This document shows positions 37,301 to 48,595 of a stretch of DNA of 64,000 nt, in pieces. Position numbers and translations under genes: made by a program. The stretch spans positions 3,348,001 to 3,412,000 of the forward strand of contig NC_061469.1 of the NCBI RefSeq assembly GCF_022581195.2, read 5' to 3'. This DNA is from Helicoverpa zea (lineage: Eukaryota; Arthropoda; Insecta; Lepidoptera; Noctuidae). The notes beneath the pieces are model-generated. The model was not told the origin of the DNA. It worked only from the letters and a program-made list of their open reading frames with translations, and searched no databases. Numbering within the stretch: the stretch's first letter is position 1; every line of letters begins with the position of its first letter.

Positions 37301-40300
37301 GCTGGATGACGCATCACTTTAGTGCTTAGCTACTTACTCGTAACTTGTACCATTCAAATGATTTAACTAGCCAAACAAAGTAAAGCATTGTGTTGCTAAT
37401 GTACACAAACTGCGCAATTTACTATCAGTGTGTCGAATTTTTTGCACGTATTACTATTTTATAAACCGGTTCACGATACCTATTCATGTTATTTAATCGG
37501 TTCTGATATTCGCATCACTACAGCTGACGACGCCGAGATAACGCCTAAGAAAAATAACTTGTTCATTGACGAATTTACGAGAAGTGGGCAAATTGAGAAC
37601 AAACATGTTTTTTACTCGAGCGTCCTAGAAGAAATTTATGATTGAAGCATCTATTTCTTCTCCTTAACTGATCCTAAAAGTCTGCTTAGCGACTTTATGA
37701 ATTACTCGGATATTGCGAATCTTATATCTCGGATATAGTTTATTTATACTTGCTTACCAAACACCGAGATCCGTTTCAGAGATTTCGGTGGATTGACGCA
37801 CAAAACCATCGAGATTTATCACGAACTCAATTAGTGCACAAATACCGAAATCCAAAACGTCATCTCGCATCAAATGTATAACATAACAACAAGCTTGTAT
37901 CATTATTAATATCAGTGGACAATTCAAAGAGAAATGATTGAGCTAGTGACCTGGCATTGGCATAGGTCCAATTCAGTACCCACATGGGTAGTCCTTCGGT
38001 ATTATGCCAGAATAAAAGTTAGGTAAGCATTCGTCGTTAGCAGACCCCACCCTAACTTCCGTGCCTTCCACTTAGGTCTCCAAAACCATTAATTTCTTTT
38101 ATTGAATCATAACGGTGCTACGCAGTTCGATTTCATTCTGCGTTGTGCGCATCCAGACGACACGCCTTCACAAATGTTTAAATCAGCTTGCCACGCTACG
38201 CCAGATCGATTTATTTACGCAAAATATACCAAGGATGTTTATAAATATATGTCCAAGTGCAGTGACTGGTATTTGCGTTCGTGTTCCGATGATAGATGGC
38301 AAAAACAATATCGATGTTAGAACGCCAAAGTCGTAAAAATTGTTTCTCTCGTTTCCAATAGCTTCTCAGATTCTAGAAGTATTCGATAATAACTAACGTA
38401 AACTAGGCCATCCGTGTTCGTGTGTATATTTATTTTTCTATGTTATCGCTCTTAACAATAAGATGGTTGTCAGTTTTGATCGTTTTAAATTGACTGCATT
38501 GCTCGAGTTTAGCTTCAGTTAACAAATATTAATTTTGCGTGAGATTGTTATGTTCGCGTTTTACGGCGCAGTTCAATGTAAGATTATTAATGACCTTGTA
38601 CAATGTCATTATACATACGAAGCTAACGGCATTCAAGGCTGTTCTAAAAGTAGAATTATGCATAGCAAGTTGGAATTGCAATAAACATTCATTGGCTTCG
38701 CCGTGCATACTTGTCGATGCACTTTCGCTGACAATGGCAGACGTATTTACTTGAAAATTAATTAAGACCGTGGCATAATTCTGAATGTGTTACTTGTTTT
38801 CTGTACCTATTTATCAGATAGTAAAAGATGTACATACGTTTGTTATTTTAAGAGCACAAAAACAATGTCAGAAAGGGAAATGCACTGGCATAAACATCGT
38901 GATAAAATCACGATAGATAGCATCATCTACGTTGGCCCGGATCGAATCAACTTCCAAGGCTTCGCAGATGATTACTCTGTTGTTTTCCATACTTTGATTG
39001 ATATTAGTTAGATAAATTTTTGTACTGAGATATTTTTAGCACTCGCTTTAATCATTTATCGTAGTACATACATAGTTCGTCTTTGTCTAGGAGAAATTTA
39101 GCACGTTATGCCTTATTTCACAAGTTAAACGGATATTGCTATAATAAAATCTAAGTTCTTCTGATCTCCTTGTCCCTGACTCGTCTGTTAGGTCTCTGCT
39201 CTTTCTCAAATGTTTATCTTAAAAATTATGACTTTGCCGGTGTACGCTAAATGTTCACACAAACACTTAAGAGGCGATACATACAATATTATTGAAGGAA
39301 GTTTCCTGTGCTTTGTTAGATGAACTACCTAGTAGGTTGTGGCTATAACTTTGATTAATCACGTAACGCTATTGGTAAAGGAAATCTATTTCGGAAAGTA
39401 TATTGAACAGCGCTGGTTTAGGTTTTCTATTAATGAGAGCTGATTCATTGAAAAGTCCCCTATATTATTATACTAGACCCTATATTAGTATATTAGACTT
39501 AAGAACCTGTTTTACAGTATTTAATAGAATATGAAACGTAAATATTTTAACTGTGGAGCTGGCAGTATGGAAACATTTGGCCCTAACATTGGCGTAGGTC
39601 CCATTGTTTCCATCACTTGTGTAAAGCGCACCTTTGCTTTTATTTTATGTTTTTAGAATAGAGAACCGTGTTATAACAATATTTTGTGTTTTTATTTAAT
39701 CACATCGAAAATATTTGCGCTCATCGAAGGTCATACGCATTCAATGTCAGCTTTTAGTTGAAATACTAGTTCCATAAGAACGGAATCCAGATGTGTAATT
39801 CAATGTGTTTAACTGATTTGTTCACTACCCATATGCTTTACCTGTGAGACTACTTAACAAAACCTAGTTATCCCTGACCGCATGAGTGCTCGACACAAGC
39901 GATGGTTATAATAAATTGGCCATATAATGCAGGAGGCCAAATGGGGCTACAGACGTACGATGGGCGCGATGTTCGCATACAGCAAGCAGGCAGATCGTAT
40001 GCTGATGTCGTACAATTGTCAGGTTCAACAGTGCGCGCGCGCCGGCCACGCCAGGACGCCCTCCAGGATGAGCCTTATACAGTGCATCAGGTAAGACTTC
40101 GCCTTCTACTTACTGTGCCTTATCTACCTGCCCGACCTTTGCTCCATCGCGGTGGCATTTATCAGCGACGTTTTACGTGCTTTATTATCGGGATTTATTA
40201 TCATCCGTCCATCAAGCGCAACGTAATTTTCTTCCCACATATTGCATTACCTCGCCATGCTATTCTTGGGACTTATAAATTTTATTTCGTACGCAAGCAC

Positions 40301-42687
40301 GTTGTTGTCGTGTGAAGTGTTTGCTCCTGTCTGTTATTTTGTGTGTACTGTCGTTTTGGCTTGCAGCCACTCAGTGACTGTGATTGTGGCTTCTACGCTG
40401 CGGCATAGTGTACGCCAGACTTAAGTGTCTTGTTGACCTTTTGTTTAGCTGTTTATGTATTCGGGCAGAGGTTACGTCCATCTACGGTCCGTGAAGTGGA
40501 AAAATACAATTATGTACTTTCAAAGAAATTGAGATGATATTACAATTCAATTGCTGTGTATTTAAATAATTAAGCACCGGCAAACAGAAGAAGTTCAAAC
40601 CGCTTGAAACTAGCGTGGTTATCAAGTGTATGTTAATAGATAACAACAGTGATGCCCAAGTGTCACGAGAGCTGAACGTGCGCCGGATTCGCGAGCGCGG
40701 CCACATCGGTGCGCTCGGGGCTTGCAGATTAGCAACTAGCTGCCAATACCGGCTGATCGCTTATTGGTTTTCATTTGTTATTAGACTACTATCTCGGATG
40801 GAGGATCGAGTAACAATTTCGCACAAAATGCACATTGGTTTAAACTTAATCTTCGTCGAGGTTATGATTCGACCTCAACCGAACTCAGTATTTATAGCTT
40901 GTATGTTGACATTAAAATTTTATCTCAATGGACGAGATATCCATTTACGTCATGAACTAACTCAATAATTATCAACGAAGTAGGTGCAAAGGTGATTTAC
41001 TGACAAGAACTTATTTTTTCCAGACACATTGTACAGACTGAGGGCCCTAGAGCATTGTTCAAAGGTCTAGGACCCAACATAGTGGGGGTAGCCCCGTCTA
41101 GGGCCATATACTTCTGCACATACTCTCAAGCGAAGGCGATATTGAATCAAAACATTTCGCCGGACACTCCGATCGTGCACCTATCCGCAGCAAGTGCTGC
41201 AGGTAACACACGTTTTAAGCTGTTCGTGAAATATTTATTATCACTTAGTTTCTATGTCCTCCAGTTGCTCAGTAATTTATATTATGAGACATGGGAACGC
41301 TGAATATAATAAACATTATGTTATTGCATTGTCTTTCTCTCATACCCCGGTTAATTTATTCGTACTTATAATTACACACGCTGTGTTTATCACGCACTAG
41401 TTTACAAGAGGGATCTGTTTCAGGTTTTGTGTCTTGTACAATGACCAATCCGATTTGGTTTGTAAAGACGCGGCTGCAGTTGGACGGGCAGAACGTGACA
41501 GCACTGCAGTGCATTAAGAGGATATACGCTAAAACGGTACCTGCACTATTAATATAGCGAAATGAGATGATAACTCATTCGTCGGCTGGCTTGTAAACAA
41601 ATAGATGACCTGATTGTGAATCATATTTTTGGAACTAATTAAGGGTGAATGATTTCAGGGTATCAAAGGTTTCTACAAAGGTATAACGGCTTCGTACATG
41701 GGCATCAGTGAGACTGTGGTACACTTCGTTCTGTACGAGGGTGTGAAGGCGCGGCTGATGGCAGCCAGGAGCGTGGACGGCGTGCCTAGCGACCACCGCT
41801 CTCCCAGAGACTTCCTCGAGTTCATGGGCGCCGGAGCCTTTTCAAAGACTGTCGCTTCTTGCATTGCTTATCCACATGGTTAGTATCTGTTATGCAATCT
41901 TGCTAAACATTACATGTAACAAGAGAAATGTAACTAATTACCTTGTCTAGTTGATCCACATTAAACATGATACGGTAATCAAATACGCAATGCATTTGAT
42001 AATATCAGCAGTCATTAACGTCCCAGTTATTACTTGTCTCGTTGTCAAGGATCTTACAGCCTGCAATGGGTGAAAGAGATTAGGAAACGATTATCAGCAA
42101 CGGGTCAATAACATTATGCATGCGTAAGCGAAATGTACCTACGCCTTATCTTAGGATATGTTTCAACGATAATGCGAGCTAATGGCATATTTACAGACCG
42201 CACTGCTTTGGAGATTTTTGAAAAGCGACGCGCTCTTGTTACAAATGTTGCCTAGACCACTTAACGACAGTGATTTTCCGGTGATTATGAATAAGAAGCA
42301 AATAAGATTGTACTATCAGTATGACACTTAAGATTTAAGACGACAAATGGTGGTATTAATGAGATCGTGTTGTATTTTCAGAGGTAGCAAGAACACGGCT
42401 GAGGGAGGAGGGCGACAAATACCGCAAGTTCTGGCAAACCCTGCACACCGTGCTCAAGGAGGAGGGCTACCGAGGAGTCTATAGGTAAGCACTGCAGCAT
42501 TCTTATCAAAATCTACATATCCGGCAACTGTGCCAACTTTTATTTATAACCTCTTTGTCGTTGCAGGGGCCTAGGCACACAACTAGTACGTCAGATACCA
42601 AACACGGCAATCATGATGTCAACATACGAAGCGGTCGTGTATCTTCTGACAACACATTTCAATAGTTCCTTCTATGAGAACACTTAG
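31347..42687 (+). CDS. Rim2: Mitochondrial pyrimidine nucleotide carrier (SLC25A33/36, Rim2-like)
   Basis: An inner-membrane carrier that exchanges pyrimidine (deoxy)nucleotides between cytosol and matrix and supports mtDNA maintenance. Eight exons: 31347-31387, 32974-33136, 39933-40090, 41024-41202, 41424-41536, 41659-41878, 42382-42484 and 42567-42687, all phase-consistent, 1098 nt, 365 residues. The three carrier signatures are visible: CPLEVVKTRLQ (from about residue 25), TNPIWFVKTRLQ and AYPHEVARTRLRE. Diagnostic family blocks are FKGLGPNIVGVAPSRAIYF, KGFYKGITASYMGISETV and RQIPNTAIMMSTYE. A loop of proline and serine follows the first signature (SPPSPPPPSD). The start of exon 3 is uncertain (see findings). 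AATAAA lies at 42972-42977. It is convergent with GET1. Confidence 0.95.
31388..32973 (+). other. Rim2 intron 1
   Basis: An AT-rich intron. A 49-bp piece of the SINE body (GAGTACCAGTG.TT.ACAAGGAGC) lies at 32786-32834. No other structure is seen. Confidence 0.7.
32786..32834 (-). mobile_element. SINE body fragment
   Basis: Matches the middle of the SINE at 7409-7794 in the same orientation (ACTGAGTACCAGTGTTTCACAAGG against GCTGAGTACCAGTGCTTTACAAG). It is an old, truncated copy. Confidence 0.6.
33137..39932 (+). other. Rim2 intron 2 (6.8 kb)
   Basis: A large AT-rich intron holding the LINE fragment at 34228-34930 and unresolved repeat-like sequence at 34960-35390. Short open frames between 37.4 and 39.0 kb lack flanking splice sites or recognisable content. 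An internal promoter or extra exons cannot be excluded. Confidence 0.5.
34228..34930 (-). mobile_element. LINE fragment: end of reverse transcriptase
   Basis: The minus-strand frame reads NVKNLGLNLDTTLGW, then SLIFPIIDYGDVCYYDL, LDRLINNCIRFVF and later CSGHSKNLR. This order is characteristic of the thumb and C-terminal region of RTE/CR1-like insect reverse transcriptases. It stays open for more than 200 codons, then runs into AT-rich sequence with TATA repeats (34300-34345). The catalytic YADD core is absent, so the copy is 5'-truncated. It lies antisense to Rim2 within intron 2. Confidence 0.8.
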
Positions 42688-44770
42688 CAATCTTGTAAGG
42701 AGTCATTAGTCGTGTCCGAGCCGCGTTGAGCGCATATACGTAGTTTCGTAGGCCAAAATTTAGACGTTCTCGAATGTCCACGTAGAGAGACATTGTGCAT
42801 GGTTGTGGCTGAGAAATTACGAAACGTATTCCCACCAGTATGTGTAGGGCAGGGAATGAGCGTGACGCCATGTTCTCGAAAATGATAAGAAGTTTTACGT
42901 CAGCAATACTTGGCAGGGGGTGATTAGGCTGAATGGAAATTTTAACTTGATATTTTAAAAGTCGCTTATAAAATAAAGATCTCTTAATGAGCCGATATTT
43001 TTAAATTGACCTACCTATATAACCAATGATTGGTCAGTTTTATATATAAAGTAGAAAAAGCTGCAATGTAAATGTGAAATAATACCTGCTACTGCAGATA
43101 AGATACAAATTCTTCTGCTTTTCCCTATTTGACTTTAACTTTTGGAACTACACTTTAGTGACCTTATTATTTTTATTTCTACTATAGTTATTTGCTTTAT
43201 TACAATGAATCTTAATTGCAAAGTGCTTGTCAACAACCTATCATACTATCAAAGTTGGTAAATTAGTGCGATTTTGGTTTATGCGATTTCAAATATTATT
43301 TAGTATTTTAGAATGTTATTATGACTGAAAACCATTCTCATGGTTACTATAAAAATAATTCTTATTTTGGCGGTACACTTAATCGAAATAAAATTATGAA
43401 CAAGATTGAAAACGATAAATATTTCTAAATCCAGTTGATGATGATCATTGTGTAGATTCAGTCTACAATAATAATTCGGCTTCTATGCAGCAATCTGAAT
43501 TAATTTAGTCATTAGTGTCTAGTCTCATTAAGTGCTTGAACCATGTAAATGCCTTAATTTCGTTAGGATCAGTCATCAGATGATTACATTAGCAGTATGA
43601 TAAGTTTTGCTGATTAATGATGCACATTTTAATCAAGCAATTTGTGCCAATATATGAAGAACTGTTTTGGGAACTCTGGTTAGAATTACTGCTTTATCAA
43701 TGTTTCTATGTTGTAGCTGTGTGAGTCATGACTGTTGAAACAGGCTTTTTATTAAAATAGAAACGTAGTTTTTATAAAACCCACTGTTAATTGTTAAAAT
43801 GGACTAGTCAGTTATTGTCCAATATTAGTTTTCTAAAAGACTTCGTCCATTTAAATATTGAATTACAAATTAAATCTGCAACTCAAAATAATTGCACAAG
43901 AGTATATTTTTATTCTTATATCTTTATATTCCAGTCTCAGCACACAAAATAGTAAAACATAAGCTGTGATACAGAGCTTGTAAATATTAGTTATGGAGAG
44001 TAAAATATAACGGTCACACATAGTTCCATCTTACTATTGAAATGTGTACATAGTGGTCTATTTATACTTGTTATTATCCTGAACATTACGGCGCGGCCTC
44101 CACGCGTACCGCACTCATTGACCTCAGGGTGAATGTCGGCTGTTTCTGTTTATTTCAATTTTTGTACCATTCGTTCATATGCAAATCTATTGTGAACCTT
44201 TGTCAACAACATTATTCACAGAATTGCAATGTATTTTAATGCAACGCACCAGATAATGACAAAGTGTGAATGGACCATTATTTGAGAATTGTGTTAATTT
44301 TATATAGATTTTATCCAGTCTGGGAACACTAATTGTGTGGGATGATGTCAGTCATATTTTGTTATGATTGCTGTACTGTTTGTTAAATATTCTAATTATA
44401 TTGAAGTTAAGAGTGATTTATAAGGTAAGCATAATAAGGTTTCCAGACATAGGCAGGTAGATCTTTGATGGTTATGTTAATTTAGAGGACACATTTGGAC
44501 ATTTGTCGGACTGAGTATAAAGTACTATTATTTGTTTAATGAATAAAATATTTAAATAAAATTTACAGAATTGTTTAATTGAATTTATCCATTGCTAAGT
44601 TTCAATTTTTAAGGTGAATGCTTCAACTGATAAGAAATTACAATATAAAAAACAACTTAATTATGCCTTACAGCATTTGGTGATGTTTTTTTAAAACTTA
44701 AGAGTTACTTTCGTAAAATCCTTTCTGGAGCTATCATACGTATAATTAAAAAAAATTGCAAATGTAAAAA
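42688..44770. other. Rim2 3' UTR and intergenic space to GET1
   Basis: The Rim2 3' UTR probably ends soon after AATAAA at 42972-42977. A longer form could use AATAAA near 44543. No further gene is seen. Confidence 0.5.
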
Positions 44771-44837
44771 CTATTTATTTCAAAAACCATTCCAACATCA
44801 ATGCAAATAAATTAAAACAGAAATAACAGACAGAAAA

Positions 44838-45429
44838 TTATGAGATTATGGGTTTCAGAAGAGTTCTGATTGATACATTGGATATCAGTACCCATACATG
44901 AGTGGAAATAGCATTTGGCATATCACTTGGGTACCGTAGCATTGTAGTCAGGGGGAATAGGTCGCCTTTCAGAGCTACGATAGGTTCCCGCCTGAACCAA
45001 ATGACAGAAAGTAGCGTCGTGACGCCCACTCCGATCTGAAGAGCCAGTTGTATAGTACCTTTCACAGCGATATTCTTCCCGATACGCGTCTGTGAATCAT
45101 CTTTCAGTTGACTCTCAAGTTTGTTTATCTTTCGCTGTATTTTAGAATAGGCAGCAAACTCGTCCTTCATGGATATGCTTTTCTGTTCTGATTTCAGTTT
45201 CAAGATTTGGGACCATATTGTTCTTTCCTCATTGGATGGTCTTGAGAAACATGCAGCTATCTACGAACCGACAACAACATGTACAGTATGACAACGACTA
45301 ATAAATATAAATAGTAGAAGTGCGAGAAGTTTTTTTACTCACCGGTTTCACTAACTGAGGAACCAATACACTGAGTGTACATAAAATAACAAAATAAACC
45401 AAGAGGAATCCATTTATAACCTCCAACAT
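44838..45429 (-). CDS. GET1: Guided-entry-of-tail-anchored-proteins factor 1 (GET1/WRB)
   Basis: An ER-membrane receptor that, with CAMLG/GET2, takes tail-anchored proteins from the ATPase GET3/TRC40 and inserts them. Two exons, 45343-45429 and 44838-45260, give 169 residues, close to the usual size. There is an N-terminal membrane helix (about residues 5-27). A charged coiled coil follows, with DEFAAYSKIQRKINKLESQL, the family's most conserved stretch and the GET3-binding region. Two further hydrophobic segments lie at about 97-118 and 145-165. The donor is CCG|GTGAGT and the acceptor CGTAG|ATAGC, both phase 0. It is head to head with the GSTCD gene, 780 bp apart. A minus-strand AATAAA lies at 44774-44779. 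Confidence 0.9.
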
Positions 45430-46209
45430 TTTGTATTGTGCTATAAGTGAATTGATTTAAAAAGTTACTCGCAAAATGATCACTTATAAATTAGCGTTAA
45501 AAATGCGCTGTAACGTTTAAATTGCGAATTACAGATAAATTAATGGATTTGAATAAAAAATATCATATACAGACTGAAAATCACACACAGCTGTTTTTGT
45601 TATTGACTTTGACATAAGATGAGTGCTGCCAATGAAAAAATCTTGATTCCCCGCGCCGCGTTAGTATTCGCAATTCCCCGCCTGTTTTTGATTAATTCCC
45701 CACATGTTCTTGTATTTATATTTTTGAAAAAACACGAACGATAAGGATATACTTTATGATAACATTAAATATTTACAAAATTGTTCAAAAGTGTAATAAG
45801 TAGCCATAAATATATACATATACCAATACCTTTTAGACATGCATCCAATAATAAATAATAAAAAAATACAAAATCGTGTTCAAATAACAGTTGAGCAGGC
45901 AGACGAATTGCTCTGGATTCCCCGAAATTCCTCGATTTATGTTATTCCCCGAGCTTCCCCCGCTAACCGTCCATTAGGTCCTACCCACTAATCGGGGATA
46001 TTCCGTGCGATTGGCAGCGCTACAATCGACGTTGACATTTTTGACAATTTATTCACGTGTAGCTTGCTTGCTAAAAAGTAATCTGTGCACGTGGTGACTG
46101 ATGCATTGAATTGCATTGCTTTCTGTGATTTATTGATCGAATTGAATGCCCATGGCAAAATAAATAACCTAAGTCTTAGCGAAGAGTTGAATTAATCTCT
46201 TTGTTAATC
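45430..46209. promoter_or_regulatory. Shared divergent promoter region of GET1 and GSTCD
   Basis: Separates two oppositely transcribed start codons by 780 bp. It contains five ATTCCCC motifs (about 45646, 45673, 45695, 45917 and 45942), four in the same orientation followed by G or GC. Two CACGTG-like sites lie near 46054 and 46087. The motif cluster could be transcription-factor sites or part of an inserted repeat. Confidence 0.4.
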
Positions 46210-48348
46210 ATGGTTGGGATAACTTTCAAGAAGAAGTTGCAAAATGTTGTGCACTTGGAGTCATATACGAGCTACAAAGAATACCAAGAGACCCATCAAT
46301 TGAAAATGCCGCTGGATTCATTCATAACATATTGCATTTATAAGTATTGCCCTTCGCAGTTTGTTACTGTGAGGATTGTTCCAGTGGAGGCAAGTCCTGA
46401 GCAATTATCGTCCGCAGTTACGTTAGTTGAGAAGGATCTGATCTTCCTGCTCACTGAATACGAGATTCCTTGGCCGGTGGCTATGTGCGTTTACCCAGTC
46501 ATAATGTATGAAGATGTTATAATAACAGGGCTTGCCGCTGTCAACAGGCACATTACTCTATTCAAGGCTTGTCCGCCTATTCCGCAAGAGCATCCGAAGG
46601 GATTGCTGGGCTTCTGACATAGTTGTCTCCAGGCACCTAATGAGACGTCAATATGGACAAAGTTCTGTGAAGTAGATATAATAAAAACAGTGCGTGATCT
46701 ACTAACAGCTATTGACATTAAAGAGGTGCCTGGAAACCTACTTAGGTTTGAGGCTCATTTAAAAAAGCCAGTTAGAATACATAATGTATACAAAATTGCT
46801 AGAGATTTAGCTAAAGATAGTGTAAATGCTGGGCAGCAATCAAGTTCTGACCCAGATGTTAAGATTAGCCAAGAAATAAATGCTGAACTGCAAGCCAATA
46901 CAGAGCAACAAGAGAGCAGTGAACCACAATCAGGTTCTGAGACACAAGCAACAGCTGTGCAACAAACAAGTGATGAGCAACAAGCAACAGCTGCGCAAGA
47001 AACAAGTGCCGAGCAACAAGCAACAACTGTGCAAGAAACAGGTGATGAGCAACAATCAAGTACAACACGAGAACCCAGTCCAATACCACAAACCAGTTCA
47101 GGCCAGCAGGCAAGTGATGATAAACAGGATTCGGAAACTGCATCTTTACATAGTTCAACACCATCAGACACGCCAAGGACTTCAAAGTCAAGAAAATGGA
47201 AATCAAAAAAGAAGGCACAAGTCATAGACAGTTCTACCAAAATTGAAGATCTCAATGTAAATCATGATTATGCTGAAGGGCCCTATCTTACATTAGCAGA
47301 CCTAGTTCTGTTCCCACCATATCACATTATAATCCAAACTATTGGAGAGACAGTTTTTGAATCTCTATTACCATTCACATACAAATGGTACAAAAATCTC
47401 ACAACTATACCTCAATTACAGGAAAGTTTTTTGTGTTATATGGACAAATTTAATTTGAAACCTTTATCATTCGAAAGTATCGCAATGCCAATAACTGAAG
47501 ATGTAAGCCTGTACAAGAAAGACCCAAAGAGGCATAATCCTAAAAAGAGGATTTTTACAAAAGAGGAAGACATTGAAAAGGCTCTAAGTTGTATTACTGA
47601 AGGGATGGAACTGGAAATATCTAATAATGACCTGGAGCCATCATTTAAATGGAGTGAGATCCCTGAAGGTGCTAACCCATATGCTGGCCATCTGCCTGAT
47701 TCAAGAGTACAGAGAAAGTCACTGCAACTGGAAAATTTAGCCCTAGCAGTGTTGAGCATAGTTAAAGAAGGAGATATTATTGTAGACTTCCGCTGTGGAA
47801 GTGGGCACTTGGGGATCCTTATTGCATATCTGTTGCCAAGGTGCACTATAATACTGTTGGATAACAAAGTGCAGTCTTTGTCCAGAGCTAGGGACAGGGT
47901 TCATAAGATGAGGATGAACAATGTATTTTTCTTTCAATGCAATGTTGACTTTTTCATCGGAGAGTTTGACATAGGTATAGGCTTACATGCTTGTGGCATA
48001 GCTACAGATTTGATCTTGGACAAATGCTTAAAAGTAAATGCTAAGTTTGTTGTGAGCCCATGTTGCTATGGTTCTCTACATGCTACTGACAGGATGGTTT
48101 ATCCAAGAAGTAAAAAGTTTTCCAGTTTACCCATTGAGCAGTACCTATGTATTGGGCATACTGCTGACCAAACTCATAAGGAGCACCCTCTGGCGGTTAG
48201 AGGGTCAAGATGTAGTTGCATCATAGATTCAGATAGAGGCCGCTTGGCTGAGGAGATGGGGTACAAAGTCACACTCATGAAACTGAAGCCCCCCTCATGC
48301 ACACCAAAAAACAATTTACTAATAGGAGTACCTGTCAAACCTTCATAA
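46210..48348 (+). CDS. GSTCD: GSTCD-like methyltransferase-domain protein, interrupted by one in-frame UGA
   Basis: Homologue of glutathione S-transferase C-terminal domain-containing protein; its exact reaction is unknown. It is intronless here. The start at ATG 46210 gives 135 codons ending LLGF, then UGA (46615-46617), then the same frame continues from HSCLQAP to TAA at 48346-48348. Ignoring the UGA, the product is about 712 residues (human 633). After a GST-C-like region and a Q/S/T-rich insert with three 36-bp repeats (46951-47058) comes a second conserved block, EGPYLTLADLVLFPPYH. A Rossmann methyltransferase domain follows, with SAM motif VDFRCGSGHLG (about residue 525), LHACGIATD and SPCCYG (about 616). 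The last residues NNLLIGVPVKP match the family end. Without the UGA the gene looks entirely functional. It is convergent with GBE1, 247 bp between stop codons. Confidence 0.9.
46951..47058 (+). repeat. Three 36-bp coding tandem repeats in GSTCD
   Basis: Units start at 46951, 46987 and 47023. Each encodes twelve residues of the pattern T[AT][AV]QET[SG]xEQQx. They lie in a glutamine/serine/threonine-rich linker that human GSTCD lacks in this form, so copy number may vary between alleles. Confidence 0.85.
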
Positions 48349-48595
48349 ATCAAACACATATTTTAACAGATCATTTTATTGTTGTAACAGATTTTAAAAA
48401 CGTAGAATTTGTACCTATTTTTTAACAATAGCTTATTTTACACTTTTCCAAAATTGAACCTCCAAAAATAAGCATTTCAACAAACAACTTCATACCAGTT
48501 AAACAATGTTCAACCGATTTTAAAGCATCAATCATTGGTATCAAAATTTAACACTTTTATACAGCAAAAGTACCAAATTTTTCACTTTGTGCCAT

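Noticed and set aside
46615..46617. Selenocysteine codon
   Set aside because: The aligned human residue is Lys, not Cys, and selenoprotein genes are reported lost in Lepidoptera. No SECIS-like element was evident.
46755..47255. Long antisense open frames over GSTCD
   Set aside because: They mirror the repetitive Q/S/T-rich coding sequence on the plus strand and have no independent protein features.
46618..48348. Treating the downstream GSTCD frame as a separate gene starting at 46690
   Set aside because: The apparent start is not ATG, and the conserved blocks run continuously across the UGA from the upstream frame.
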